A stretch of 64,000 nucleotides of DNA from Charina bottae (taxonomy: Eukaryota; Chordata; Lepidosauria; Squamata; Charinaidae): contig JALMGJ010000015.1 of NCBI GenBank assembly GCA_023362775.1, positions 8,600,501-8,664,500 of the forward strand, written 5' to 3'. Below, one piece after another: positions 23,843-34,296 of this stretch (the stretch's first letter is position 1; each line of letters opens with the position of its first letter). Below the pieces are notes generated by a model that saw only the letters and a program-made list of their open reading frames with translations, made no database searches and was not told the DNA's origin. A program made the position numbers and the translations under genes.

Positions 23843-25055
23843 CCTGTTGGGGGAGGCTGATGCAGTTAATAATTAATTAAGTCTGCTTTTCTCTGGTGAA
23901 TTTTGACATAGTTCTAGTGTTCATCGCCAGCTCTTTGGAGGCCAGGATCCTCAGTTTACTGCGGCAAGTTATACGGGTGAACTGGAAAGTTGTACAAGTC
24001 ATTGCCCTAGAGACATGAGTTGGACCATCTGGGTTCTATGCCTTGGGAAGAGTGATCAAAGTCTTTTCTGGCTCTGTGATAATCTGCATTCTTCATGCAG
24101 CAATTGTTTTTTTAACTACACTGGGGCGCTGCTGCTTCTTTCTGTTTGTGCAGCGCGCTAAGCCATACTATTTTGGGAACAGCAAAGACAGGCTGGAGAA
24201 TGAGAGGACGGACTCACCCTCATAGTCACTTGGATTCACAGCTTTAATGAAAATCAGGACTGTTATGAGTCACAATTGCCTTTGTCTCCTTTTGCTGCTT
24301 CTTGTACTCGTATGATTTCGCTCTCGTTCGAGGGCATTGATTAGAAGGCCCTCATATCCTGTTTTTGTACTGCTTAATTGCTGTGCGGAAGCGTCGGTTC
24401 TTAAGCGAGACTATTATAATTAATTGCTGGGCTTTCTAAACCAATCAGAGAACCTAGATAGTGTTTCAACGCAGGTTTGGGACGGCAGAGACCCCAGTTC
24501 AAATCTCCATTGAACCACCGGGAAGGGAAAAGACATTTGCTCAGTTGGCAGTTAAAGTGAAACGAACTTGATTCAAACTTCCACAACCAATGTATGTACA
24601 TAAATGTACTCATACAACATTTTTATTTTTCTAAATATGCATTTGCAGGGCTTTTTTTTTTTAAAAAAATACAATTTAAAAATGCCTTGGGAGAACTTAA
24701 AGAAAAGGGGGCTGAAAAGGTTTTAATAAATAAATAACAAATACAGAAGAAATGTGTATGGAAAGTGCACACAGAATCCATACCCCAGTGAAAGACAGTA
24801 TGCAAAAGCACATCGCATTAACACAATTTTCTTGCCAAGAGTGCCCATATTAAGCAAAGTTGAGATTTTTAAAGCAGCAGAAAGATGCATACTATACATA
24901 CACATTTTTGTGCAGATTTGTTTTAACATACTGTAAATCCGGATTAAATATATTGAAATTTAGGAAGATGAGAAAATAAGTTGAAATTAACTTGTTCATT
25001 CACTCAGTGATCTCAGTGTTCTAAATGGGGCCTAATGTGGGATAAACTAGGAAGC
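23843..25055. other. Unique sequence, nothing recognised
   Basis: No repeat or gene is supported. Open frames are at most about 70 codons and lack domains. Confidence 0.45.
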
Positions 25056-25155
25056 AATGCTGGGTTTTTGTTTTTGTTTTTGTTGTTTTGTTTTGTTTTG
25101 TTTTGTTTTGTTTTGTTTTGTTTTGTTTTGTTTTGTTTTGTTTTGTTTTGTTTTT
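25056..25155. repeat. (TTTTG)n pentanucleotide microsatellite
   Basis: About 90 bp of near-pure TTTTG units. They immediately precede the Bov-B fragment region. Confidence 0.97.
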
Positions 25156-25254
25156 AAATGGGATGGTTCCACAGTGGGAGAAAAGGGGAATTGGGATGGC
25201 CTGGCCAGGCTAAATTGCATCATTGGGGGGAAAAAATCCTACCCTGTTTTGAAC

Positions 25255-25403
25255 AAGAGTAGTGAGCACATGGATGATATTCTGGAGGTGACGGACTCAA
25301 CCATGGGGGAGCTGGGGATGGTGTCGGCCGACAAGAAGCTCTGGCGTGGGCTGGTCCATGAAGTCATGAAGAGTCGGAAGCGACTGAACGAATAAACAAC
25401 AAA
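25255..25403 (+). mobile_element. Bov-B (RTE) LINE 3' end
   Basis: The text reads 'gacggactcaaccatggggg', 'aagaagctctggcgtgggct', 'ggtccatgaagtcatgaaga' and 'gagtcggaagcgactgaacg', followed by AATAAACAACAAA. This is the order and wording of the Bov-B LINE 3' terminus. The codons upstream remain open (to 25393), consistent with the C-terminal tail of its single polyprotein (endonuclease-reverse transcriptase), but only about 45 codons are left. Bov-B is widespread in squamates and ruminants and is known for horizontal transfer. This copy is severely 5'-truncated and dead. Its terminal GAGTCGG...CGACT motif is also the 3' motif of the SINEs around it. Confidence 0.85.
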
Positions 25404-25603
25404 GTGAGCACAAAATTCCAAGGAGAAATATTTACTGTATCAGTAAAATTTAGAAAATAATTCTTACCTCTATTTAATCTCTATCCCTCCTCCCCCCGAA
25501 AAAAAAAAGGGAAGGCAGAGAGAAAAAATGCTTCCATTTTTCCTTCTTCAAAATAGTCTGATTATTTTTCCACCACAATTTCACACTCTTAATTGCCACA
25601 TAA

Positions 25604-25928
25604 CGGGGCGTGACGGCTCAGCGGGTACGACAGGCTTGTCGATCGGAAGATCGCAGGTTCAGAGGTTCGAATCCGTAGCCCCGCATGATGGAGTGAGCTA
25701 CTGCACTCTCCCCAGCTCTTGCCAACCTAGCAATTCAAAAGCATGCAAATGCAAGTAGATAAATAGGTACCACTTAGGTGGGAAGGTAACAGCGTTCCGC
25801 GTGCGTCAAGCCGGCCTCTTTACCACGGAAGCATCTTCAGACAATGCTGGCTCTTCAGCTAACAAACGGAGATGAGCACCAGCCCCTAGAGTCGGACACG
25901 ACTGTGTGGGGGAACCTTTACCTTTACT
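25604..25928 (+). mobile_element. tRNA-derived SINE (BovB-tailed family), full length
   Basis: Box A-like text is 'GGCTCAGCGGGTACGAC' and box B is 'GGTTCGAATCC'. The conserved body 'ctagcaattcaaaagcatgc' and the end 'agtcggacacgactg', then (CCTTTA)n, follow. A 15-bp target duplication TTAATTGCCACATAA flanks it at 25589-25603 and 25929-25943, proving retroposition. The GTCGGACACGACTG motif matches the Bov-B 3' end, so Bov-B-mediated mobilisation is likely. The 'ORFs' over this family are artefacts. Confidence 0.93.
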
Positions 25929-25943
25929 TTAATTGCCACATAA

Positions 25944-26884
25944 AATGATTTTAAAGAAGGGGAAAACAAACCAAAAATAATTTCCACTTCATGCGTCCAA
26001 GCAAATGTAAAGTTTATTGTATGTTATGTTTTCTTTTGAACTTCAGAAAGATTTCCATACTGAAAGGTTGGATAAATACATAATTTTTGCTGATACATTG
26101 TTTGTTTGTTTTTAATCAATTAACCAAACAATTTAGCAGACTCTATTTCCATATTTTTTTTAAGTTCTGACTTCTGAGGACTGAGAAGGCAAATGAGCAT
26201 TTTCTCTGAAGCATGAGATTTCAATTTAACACATATACCCTGCCTCCCAAAAAAATTTCACAGCCGCATTTAATCCATGTTGGTTCAACAGGGCTGACCC
26301 AGTCAGTTGTTAGCCTGGATAAAATATTCCTGTCCACTGGCAGTGCTGGAAGGCTGGAAGGCTATCATTTTCTGCTGTTTTGTAAAAAAAAAAAGTTGTA
26401 AACAATATTAAAAATTGCAGTGGCTGGCTGGAAGTTGATGTCACCATAAATGGCATTCCTAGAGCCTCCCCATTTTGCAGAGCCACTCTAGGACTTTGTC
26501 TGTATCCAGCAGCAGAGAGTAAATGTATCCCTCCATTCCCCATTGACCCTGTTCTCTGATGTGCCTGACCAGTGAACTGGCTTCACCCCAAACAAAACAT
26601 GGGCTCCTATGCACCCCTGTAATTCCACATCCCCATCTGGGTTCTGTTGTTCCAGAGATATGTTACCCTGCCCATGATGCAATTTATCATGTTACACAAC
26701 CAGAGCCATACCCTGAGAAAATAAATCTGCCTGAATAAGATGTATAGGACCAATTTAAGAAAAGTGTGTGTGTGTGTGGGGGGGGTGTTGTGTTTCTGGG
26801 GAGTAGCTCCTCCTAGTTCTGTGCCACTACAGCAGAGATGCAAAATCTGAGCCCTGTGGTCATCATGTGATCCCTACTTGCCTT
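25944..26884. other. Unique sequence, nothing recognised
   Basis: It contains short A, T and GT/G runs (for example 26765-26786). Reverse frames of 64-78 codons overlap one another and lack domains. Confidence 0.45.
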
Positions 26885-26897
26885 GGGTATAGCCATA

Positions 26898-27226
26898 AAA
26901 AAAAGGTAAAGGTTCCCCCCGCACATTTGTACAGTCGTGTCCTACTCTAGGGGCATCTCCATTTGTTAGCCGAAGAGCCAGCGTTGTCCGAAGACGCTTC
27001 CACGGTCATGTGGCCGCATGACACGCGCGGAACGCTGTTACTTTCCCACCAAAGTGGTACCTATTAATCTACTTGCATTTGCATGCTTTCAAATTGCTAG
27101 GTTGGCAAGAGCTGGAGCTAGTGCGGGAGCTCACTCCGCACGCAGGGCTAGGGATTCGAACCTCCGAACTTGCAATCTTCTGATTAGCAAGCCTGGCGTC
27201 TTACCCACTGAGCCACCACGCCCCTC
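26898..27226 (-). mobile_element. tRNA-derived SINE (BovB-tailed family), full length
   Basis: Reverse orientation: it begins with GGTAAAGG and the reversed GTCGTGTCC tail motif and ends with box B, box A and 'gagccaccacgcccc'. The 13-bp target duplication GGGTATAGCCATA lies at 26885-26897 and 27227-27239. Confidence 0.93.
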
Positions 27227-27499
27227 GGGTATAGCCATAGAAATATCTAAACTTTATTACCTTGGTAATTTTAAAACTTTTTTTAACATGCTTTTAAAAA
27301 AAGTATGAAGCACATGACTGGAGAGTAATCATCTTAATGGTTTAATGTTGATTACATTTAAATGTGAAGGAAACCAAATGAATTTTAATGTCTGCCTGGT
27401 TACATCCACTCACTCAAGGGCCAAGTGGAGATAAATCCAAGTTGTAGATTCTGTTCTTCAGCTTTCATTTATCTTAATTACTATTTTAAGTTTTATTTC

Positions 27500-27669
27500 G
27501 AGAGCCAGTGTGGTGTAGTGGTTAAGGCATCAGGCTAGAAACGGGGAGACCCTGAGTTGGCCGGCATTAGTCCCGCCTTAGGCACCAAGCCAGCTGGGTG
27601 ACTTTGGGCCAGTCACTCTCTCCCAGCCCTAGGAAGGAGGCAAGGGCAAACCACTTCTGAAAAACCTGG
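27500..27669 (+). mobile_element. Squamate SINE, 5' part, split by an LTR
   Basis: Box A GTGTAGTGGTTAAGGC and a box B region (TTAGTCCCGCC, with a short local insertion 'ggccggca') are followed by the GCCAGCTGGGTGACTTTGGG body. The element breaks at 'aaaaacctgg' and resumes at 27922. Confidence 0.85.
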
Positions 27670-27916
27670 TGTCAGGGAGATAATGGGCGGAGAAGGAGGG
27701 GGCTCCGTCCAGGAAGGGAAGTGCGTGCGTAGTACTGAATCTCTATGTTTCCCTCTCAAGAGGTTGAAGAAAGCCCCGCCCTAAGTTTGTGGACTTATTC
27801 TTGAGTATCGCCAATTCATGTTAGTTTGGATGGATTCTGTTAGGGCAGTAGGATAATAAATCACTAGAGCTAGATTCCAGTCTCAGCGTGTTATTTCTAC
27901 GCCCGAAGTCAGGACA
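27670..27916 (+). mobile_element. Solo LTR inserted in a SINE
   Basis: A 247-bp segment starts TGTCAGG and ends GTCAGGACA (TG...CA). It is flanked by the exact 5-bp duplication CCTGG (27665-27669 and 27917-27921). AATAAA at about 27855 fits an R-region polyadenylation signal. Removing the LTR and one duplication restores the SINE sequence. The terminal style and 5-bp duplication fit Ty3/Gypsy. No internal region is present, so it is a recombination product. Confidence 0.87.
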
Positions 27917-27991
27917 CCTGGCCAAGAAAACTGCAGGGATTTGTCTAGGCAGTCTCCGAGAATTGGACACAATTGAACGGATAAAAAAAAA
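27917..27991 (+). mobile_element. Squamate SINE, 3' part after the LTR insertion
   Basis: It continues the interrupted SINE with 'ccaagaaaactgcagggatt', 'ggcagtctccgagaattgga', 'gaacggat' and an A-rich end. Confidence 0.85.
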
Positions 27992-28148
27992 TTATTTAGA
28001 TTAAAAAAATCCCCACCTCTTAGCAAGTATGCCATCAGGGTGGCCAACGCTTATTCCCAAGCTAACATTTAAATTGTTTTAATCTTGTGTTCTTGTATGC
28101 AAGTGAGAATTTATCATCTATGGATGGTCACCTGTCAGAGATGCTCTC

Positions 28149-28212
28149 CTGGATCCTGCACAGAGCAGGAGGTTGGACTAGATGACTTTCAGGATCACTT
28201 CCAACTACGATG
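28149..28212 (+). mobile_element. CR1 LINE 3' fragment
   Basis: 'gatcctgcacagagcaggag', 'gttggactagatgactttca' and 'ggatcacttccaacta' are the well-known CR1 3' region. It is truncated at both ends. Confidence 0.82.
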
Positions 28213-30021
28213 CCCTCCACTTTCTGAAAGCAGCCTGTGCTTCTCAGGGCATTCCCTCCTCCTGTATGTTTGCTGGCAAGTTCCGTGCTAAAGCCTTGAT
28301 ACAATAGAACTTTTCAATTGAGTCACCCTGGAGTTGTCAGCCGTGGGTGAGGAGGAGATAGCTGGGTTGAGCAGGAGGCCCGTGTTTTGCTGGGCAGCTT
28401 TTATCAAGGTCTCTGCTTTTGCTGATTTTCACTTCCTGCGCAGAAATAGTTCCCCCGGTTATCAGTTAGGTGGGCAGTCATGTGCTATAATAATCAACAT
28501 TTTTTTAAAATGAAAAACCACAGACCAACATTGGCTCGGCCTGCATCGTAAGCAGTTAACACCAGAAAAGGAAAATGGGTAAGCATCAGTAGCCTGGCTG
28601 GGTAAGTAGGTATTGAATTGATCCTGACTGCCATCAATTTGATTCCTTGACAGACGAGACAAGCCACCCCCAATGTTTTAGTTACTTAAATGTATTTACT
28701 GTCTCCCACCATTGCTTTTCCTGGGGAGTGAAGAATAGTTAAGAGCAGCTAAGGCCCTTCCAGAGGGAATAACGATGAGAGAATACTCTCTAATACTTCT
28801 GTCGTCCTAATGGGATGAGTTATTGTGCAGTATTGGCTGTTGTGCTGACCTCCTCAAAAATTCATATTTACTAGTCTATCTGGGGGTCGTCCTGGCAGCT
28901 GGAACTATGATATCACTCCGCTTCCTTCATCTTTCAAGGGAGCCACAAAAACAGACCCAACTTTGCTCCTTTCTCCATTGATGTATAGAGGCTTCATTGA
29001 GGCTAAACTGGTATATCAAGAAGAAGTCTATACTCCAGGTTATCACACAGTGGGTTGCCAGTCAAATGGTATGTTAGGATCAAAGACATCAAGGGGATAG
29101 GAAGCTGGGGAGGGAGAGAAATCCGGACAAGTGGTACAGGAGTCCTGTCAGCCTTGCGGAGTAGTCCAGACAAGAAGCACAGAAGTACTAGTTCTAATTT
29201 TATTGTAAGGTTACACGAACAGAATCTTGCAAGTCTGCAAGTACGTCTCTTCCCCTTCCCCCTTATAGTCCAAGAAATTAGGGAGGGTCAAACAACTTCT
29301 GAGTTGTTTTAAACTTGCCAGAGATATGTGGGAGCCTCATACAATTGCTGCGGTTTTGTGTACTCTAATTTAATTTATGGGGGCCGGGGGGGGGGAACGA
29401 TGAATGGATAGTTTCGTCAGATCCTCCCTTTTTAAAAAATGACCCATGTGAATGTTTCAGTGCCACAACTACTTGTGTGCAAAATGAACCATGATCTATT
29501 TGTTCCTTCCTCACACAATTGTTCCCAGGGCCCTATTTTCTTTGCCTCTTCTTTTTTCTTTGGAGACACCTGTACCTTTCCCACTTCTCTACTGCATAAG
29601 CAATCACCCATAAAGATTTTTCGTCAGCAAATCAGGCTGTCGCCTCCTTACGGTTTTGTCCTCGCTGTTAATCTGCTAAATATTCAGGCCAAAGGTAAAG
29701 GGGAGAGTCATTCCGAAGGCTTTGGAGTCCTTCATTTTCACCGTGGGTTCTTCAAACGTTTTTTTCCCCTGGAATTTCCCTAATCCTGGCAAGGTGAGAT
29801 AATTGAACTTTCAGAGAAACTTGCCTTTCATACTCCATCCAGGCATCCAGATGGCCGGCATTAATGCTCTGCGCTCTAATCAAAACAGAGCAAAACATTT
29901 CAATCTTGGTTGCTTTTTTTCTATGCTGTTTATTTATCCAAGGGTCCACCTCCCTGGCTTTGTTTTTGCGCACTTCTATAGGAAAAGAAGAGGGATAAAG
30001 CAGAATTAATTTAACATGGGG
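28213..30021. other. Unique sequence, nothing recognised
   Basis: A G-rich run lies near 29380-29396. The 114-codon frame at 29439-29783 has no recognised domain. No gene is supported. Confidence 0.45.
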
Positions 30022-30034
30022 TATGGTGCTGTTC

Positions 30035-30331
30035 AGGGGCGTGGTGGCTCAGTGGGTAAGACGCCAGGCTTGTCGATCGGAAGATCGCAAGTTCGGAGGT
30101 TCGAATCCCTAGCCCTGCGTGCAGACTGAGCTCCCGCACTAGCTCCAGCTCTTGCCAACCTAGCAATTCGAAAGCATGCAAAATAGCGTTCCACGCGCGT
30201 CATGCTGGCCACATGACTGTGGAAGCGTCTTCGGACAACGCTGGCTCTTCGGCTAACAAACGGAGATGAGCACCGGCCCCTAGAGTCGGACACGACTGCA
30301 CAACTGTGCGGGGGGAACCTTTACCTTTACC
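30035..30331 (+). mobile_element. tRNA-derived SINE (BovB-tailed family), internal deletion
   Basis: Complete 5' and 3' ends carry the target duplication TATGGTGCTGTTC at 30022-30034 and 30332-30344. It lacks the roughly 45-bp block (from 'tgcaagtagat' to 'ggtaac') present in the other copies, jumping from 'gcatgcaaa' to 'atagcgttcc'. Confidence 0.93.
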
Positions 30332-30409
30332 TATGGTGCTGTTCTTCCCACATGCTGCCCAAAAGCATGGTCATCACCCCCTCCCCAAGATCCGGATGAC
30401 CCCGCTCTG

Positions 30410-30600
30410 CTGTTGTTTAGAAGAACCATGGAGACCTGGCTCTTCACCCAGGCCTTTGGTGAGGGGACGCGAGACCCCTCGCTTCAATCCATTAGGACTG
30501 CCATTTTTTATCTTTTTTATTCTACTGATTTTATTGCAATTTCTTTGTTTGATTGTTGTGAGCCACCCAGAGTCTTTGGAAGCCAGGAGGCATTATTATC
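30410..30600 (+). mobile_element. L2-type LINE 3' end fragment
   Basis: The open text MFRRTMETWLFTQAFGEG parallels the FRKA-KTWL C-terminus of the L2 copies at 52.5 kb and 60.5 kb (reverse). It is followed by a T-rich 3' region and 'gagccacccagagtctttgg'. It is 5'-truncated. Confidence 0.72.
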
Positions 30601-30637
30601 ATCTCATGCAATATTGATAATTAATATGGTACCCTTG

Positions 30638-30966
30638 AGGGACGTGGTGGCTCAGTGGGTAAGACACCAGGCTTGTTGATCGGAAGATCGCAAGTTCAGA
30701 GGTTCGAATCCCTAGCCCCGCGTGACGGAGTGAGCTCCCGCACTCGCCCCAGCTCTTGCCAACCTAGCAATTCGAAAGCATGCAAATGCAAGTAGATGAA
30801 TAGGTACCACTTCGGTGGGTAGGTAACAGCGTTCCGCGTGCGTCATGTCGGCCACATGACCGCGGAAGCATCTTCGGACAATGCTGGCTCTTCGGCTAAC
30901 AAACGGAGATGAACACCGCCCCCTAGAGTCGGACACGACTGTGCAGGGGAAACCTTTACCTTTACC
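30638..30966 (+). mobile_element. tRNA-derived SINE (BovB-tailed family), full length
   Basis: Boxes A and B, body and (CCTTTA)n tail are intact. The 13-bp target duplication TATGGTACCCTTG lies at 30625-30637 and 30967-30979. Confidence 0.93.
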
Positions 30967-31185
30967 TATGGTACCCTTGGTGGGGAGGTGACTTTTGCAT
31001 GGAGGCCACTACCATGTGATCAAAGCCCTGCTCCCTTTTATGCACATTGATGAAAAGGGCCAGGGTTTTGATCGCATGGGTGTGGCTGTCACCTTGACCT
31101 TTTTGACATCCCTCCCCCCTGTGGATATCCCTCTATATGGCTGCTTTAACAGTTATCTTCTTAAAGCTGCTGCTTTCCCATTTTG

Positions 31186-31548
31186 TACAGGTAGTCCTTG
31201 ACTTACGACCACAATTGGGACCGGAACATCTGTTGCTAAGCGAGGCGGTTGTTAAGTAAATCATGCCCAATTTTACTACCTTTTTTGCCATGATCGTTAA
31301 GCAAATCCGGCTTCCCCCATCGACTTTGCTTGTCAGAAGCCAGCTGGAAAGGTCGGAAATGGTGATCACGTGACCCCAGGATGCTGCAACTGTCGTAAAT
31401 ACTTGCCCATTGCTGGGCACCTGAATTTTGATCATATGATGCTGTGATGGTCATAAGTGTGAGGACTGGTTGTAAGTCTCTTTTTTCAGCACCGTCGTAA
31501 CTTTGAACAGTCATTAAACGAATGGTCGTAAGTGGAGGACTACCTGTA
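31186..31548 (+). mobile_element. Tigger/pogo-like MITE, complete
   Basis: It begins TACAGGTAGTCCTTGACTTA and ends GAGGACTACCTGTA, inverted repeats with TA at each outer end, the expected Tc1-mariner target. The interior contains repeated 'ttgctaagcgagg', 'cgttaagc' and 'gtcgtaag' motifs and no coding frame. It is the best preserved of the copies here. Confidence 0.85.
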
Positions 31549-32490
31549 GTTTAAGTTGCAAGCCCCAAAAGTTCTCTTGAATTCTCTTCAAGGTGCTAAA
31601 TGCCTTGATGATGTAGGATTATAGTCTCCTGTGCATTAGAGCAGATGGTGACAACCTGTTGTTGGGGTGTTGAAGCCTGCAAAATGAGTGAAGTCACATC
31701 ATAAATCTGGCTTTTTTTTTTTAATAACCCTTTCAATTTTTGTACATTCCCTACCTCTAAATAATTGGGATCCAGCTATTTGTGGAAAGGGGGTGTGGGT
31801 TGGAAACTTGATGTGCTGTTAAAAATTATGGCCATTTCTAAAGGTGACACAAGTTTCTGGAGTTTGCATTCTGATCCTTCAAACAGCAACAGGGGGTAGA
31901 AAATTATAGTTTCTAAGTCAGTTGTCAGCATAGCTCAGTTAAAAAAGAACAGAAATTAAGTGGAAGTTAGATTGCTAAACTTTAGTTAATTGCTATTTGC
32001 TTATTACTAATGAAATGTCCAATACTTTCTTCTCGAATGAAAGAATAAACAGTTGATATATTTTTTTAATAAAGTCAATTGTAACTAGTCCAAATATCAT
32101 GAGTTACCTTGATGCTTTTTCAAGGGACTGTCATAGACTTTAATTTGCCAACTGTAATCTTCTTAATGGATGTGGATTAATTGCCAATCCTGCACCCATC
32201 ACACAATTTTGATATATTACATTTTTATTTTTTGTTATTTGGATAGTGGTAATTTGAGTGTAAGCTGTGCTTGTGGTTACAATTTTGCTGAGGACTTACT
32301 GAAGTGGAGCATGGATCCTTATCTTAGCTCATAGGTCTCATAGGCCTAATGAGAGTGTCCCAAACATTCTCAGCATTTCAGATGTCTCCATCCAGCCAAA
32401 ACGTTTGCTGTTTAGGGAGGCTTGCAAAACACATCTTGCATGCTCCAAAGCCTTTATTATAAAACAAAACAGCCACTTTTCTTTCCAAGG
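31549..32490. other. Unique AT-rich sequence
   Basis: No repeat or coding evidence. Confidence 0.45.
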
Positions 32491-32494
32491 AATA

Positions 32495-32604
32495 TACAGT
32501 AAGTATATACTTGTGGATAAGCTGAGAATTTTAGATGCCAAAATGCACCTAAAAATTGAGTTCAGCTTATCTGTGGATGGCCTTATCTGCAAGTATATAC
32601 GGTA
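32495..32604. mobile_element. Short Tc1-mariner-like MITE
   Basis: The ends 'tacagtaagtatatacttgt' and 'gcaagtatatacggta' are imperfect inverted repeats with TA at each edge. 'cttatctg' words recur inside. It is about 110 bp, non-coding and resembles the element at 32981-33499. Confidence 0.6.
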
Positions 32605-32640
32605 ATACTTTTTTTAAAAAAATACCTGATTTCCCATATA

Positions 32641-32974
32641 AAAAGGTAAAGGTTCCCCCCGCACATTTGTGCAGTCGTGTCCAACTCTAGGGGCCGGTGC
32701 TCATCTCCGTTTGTTAGCCAAAGAGCCAGCGTTGTCTGAAGACGCTTCCATGGTCATGCGGCTGCATGACACGCGTGGAACGCTGTTACCTACCCACCAA
32801 AGTGGTACCTATTCATCTACTTGCATTTGCATGCTTTCAAATTGCTAGGTTGGCAAGAGCTGGAGCTAGTGCGGGAGCTCACTCCACATGCCGGGCTAGG
32901 GATTCGAACCTCCGAACTTGCGATCTTCCGATCGACAAGCCTGGCATCTTACCCGCTGAGCCACCACGCCCCTA
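32641..32974 (-). mobile_element. tRNA-derived SINE (BovB-tailed family), full length
   Basis: Reverse copy with the 13-bp target duplication GATTTCCCATATA at 32628-32640 and 32975-32987. It lies 35 bp from an opposite-orientation copy, so transcripts across both would fold back. Confidence 0.93.
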
Positions 32975-32980
32975 GATTTC

Positions 32981-33499
32981 CCATATATATTTGTGTATAA
33001 GACCATCCAGAAGGGGCGTGGTGGCTCAGCGGGTAAGACGCCAGGCTTGTCAATCGGAAGATCGCATGCTTGGAGGTTCGAATCCCTAGTCCCGCGTGAT
33101 GGAGTGAGCTCCCACACTAGCCCCAGCTCTTGCCAACCTAGCAATTCGAAAGCATGCAAATGCAAGTAGCTGAATAGGTACCACTTCGGTGCGTAGGTAA
33201 CCGCATTCCATGTGCATCATGCCGACCACATGATCGTGGAAGCGTCTTTGGACAATGCTGGCTCTTCAGCTAACAAACGGAGATGGGCACCGGCCCCTAG
33301 AGTCGGACACGACTGCACAAATGTGTGCGGGGAACCTTTACCTATACCTATAAGACCATCCATAGATAAGCAGACCCTTGAATTTTTAACCGAAGTGCCA
33401 TGAAAAATGTGGGTCGGTGGCATATTTTTCATGGAATTTTGCTTAAAATTTGAGGGTTCGCTTACCTGCAGATGGGCTTACATGCGAGTATATAGGGTA
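32981..33499. mobile_element. Mariner-like MITE interrupted by a SINE
   Basis: The left end 'ccatatatatttgtgtataa' and right end 'catgcgagtatatagggta' are imperfect inverted repeats. The interior contains 'ataagcagacccttgaattt' and a small hairpin (ccatgaaaaat / atttttcatgg) near 33401-33436. The SINE at 33010-33348 sits inside and duplicates 'tataagaccatcca'. Confidence 0.65.
33010..33348 (+). mobile_element. tRNA-derived SINE (BovB-tailed family) inside a MITE
   Basis: Complete copy with the 14-bp target duplication TATAAGACCATCCA at 32996-33009 and 33349-33362. Boxes A and B are intact. Confidence 0.93.
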
Positions 33500-34012
33500 A
33501 TCCTGTATTACTTTTTTTTCATCATTAATCTATTAATATTTCTCATTGTACATCAATGGCAATGAGAATAACAGAATCTTAAAGAGACAGCCAAAGATAT
33601 CAGAGGTTTACGTATAAAACATGCATTGTGAAAAATATAAATGTTTGCTTTTGGTTTTGTTTCATTTTTCTCTTGCATGTTTGAGCTTTCTAGTCCGGTC
33701 CAACTGCAATTAAATTGAAGATAGGAACAGAGATAATTTCTAAAATAAAACTAAGAACAATTTCTGACCTATATACAGCATTTAATGTTCCAATGGCCAT
33801 CACTGAAACCTCACTTGAATTTTGTGGTCCCCTGTCAAAAATAGCTCTATGCTATATTTAAAGTTTGGCTATCGCTGGTGCTAGTCCTCAGGATAAGAAT
33901 TTCCCCTTTGATATCAGATGTCATGTTTCGTCATAAGAAGCACTTTGAGGAGCGGAAGAAGAATTGAACCATGCCTTCCAAAGTTATGGACCAGAAGTCA
34001 ACAACTGTCATC
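33500..34012. other. Unique AT-rich sequence
   Basis: Nothing recognised. Confidence 0.45.
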
Positions 34013-34020
34013 TTTTAACA

Positions 34021-34288
34021 CAGGGGTGGGGAACCATTTTTCTGCCAAGGGCCATTTGGATATTTATAACCGGGGACCAGGGGGGTGGGGGGCGGGGTTT
34101 CTGGGATTTCCACGGACCGGGGGCTGGAGTTTGCAGGCGGGAGCCAATCACAAGCACTGGGGGCGGGGTTTGTGGGCAGGAGCCATTCGTGTGGAAGGGG
34201 CAGGGTTTGTGGGCAGGAGCCCCGCGGGCCTTAGGCAGGAGCCCCGCGGGCCTTATACGGCCCACGGGCCTGACATTGCCCACCCCTG
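34021..34288. mobile_element. hAT-type MITE with GC-rich internal repeats
   Basis: Ends CAGGGGTGGGGAACC and TTGCCCACCCCTG are flanked by the 8-bp duplication TTTTAACA at 34013-34020 and 34289-34296, the hAT signature. The 268-bp interior has 30-40-bp near-repeats built on 'gggcggggtttgtgggcagg' and 'gcaggagccccgcgggcctt'. A 188-codon frame crossing it is an artefact. Confidence 0.92.
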
Positions 34289-34296
34289 TTTTAACA

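Noticed and set aside
25604..25680. tRNA-like gene (box A and box B, GGTTCGAATCC)
   Set aside because: The same unit recurs about a dozen times with a long non-tRNA body and target duplications, so it is a SINE head and not a tRNA gene.
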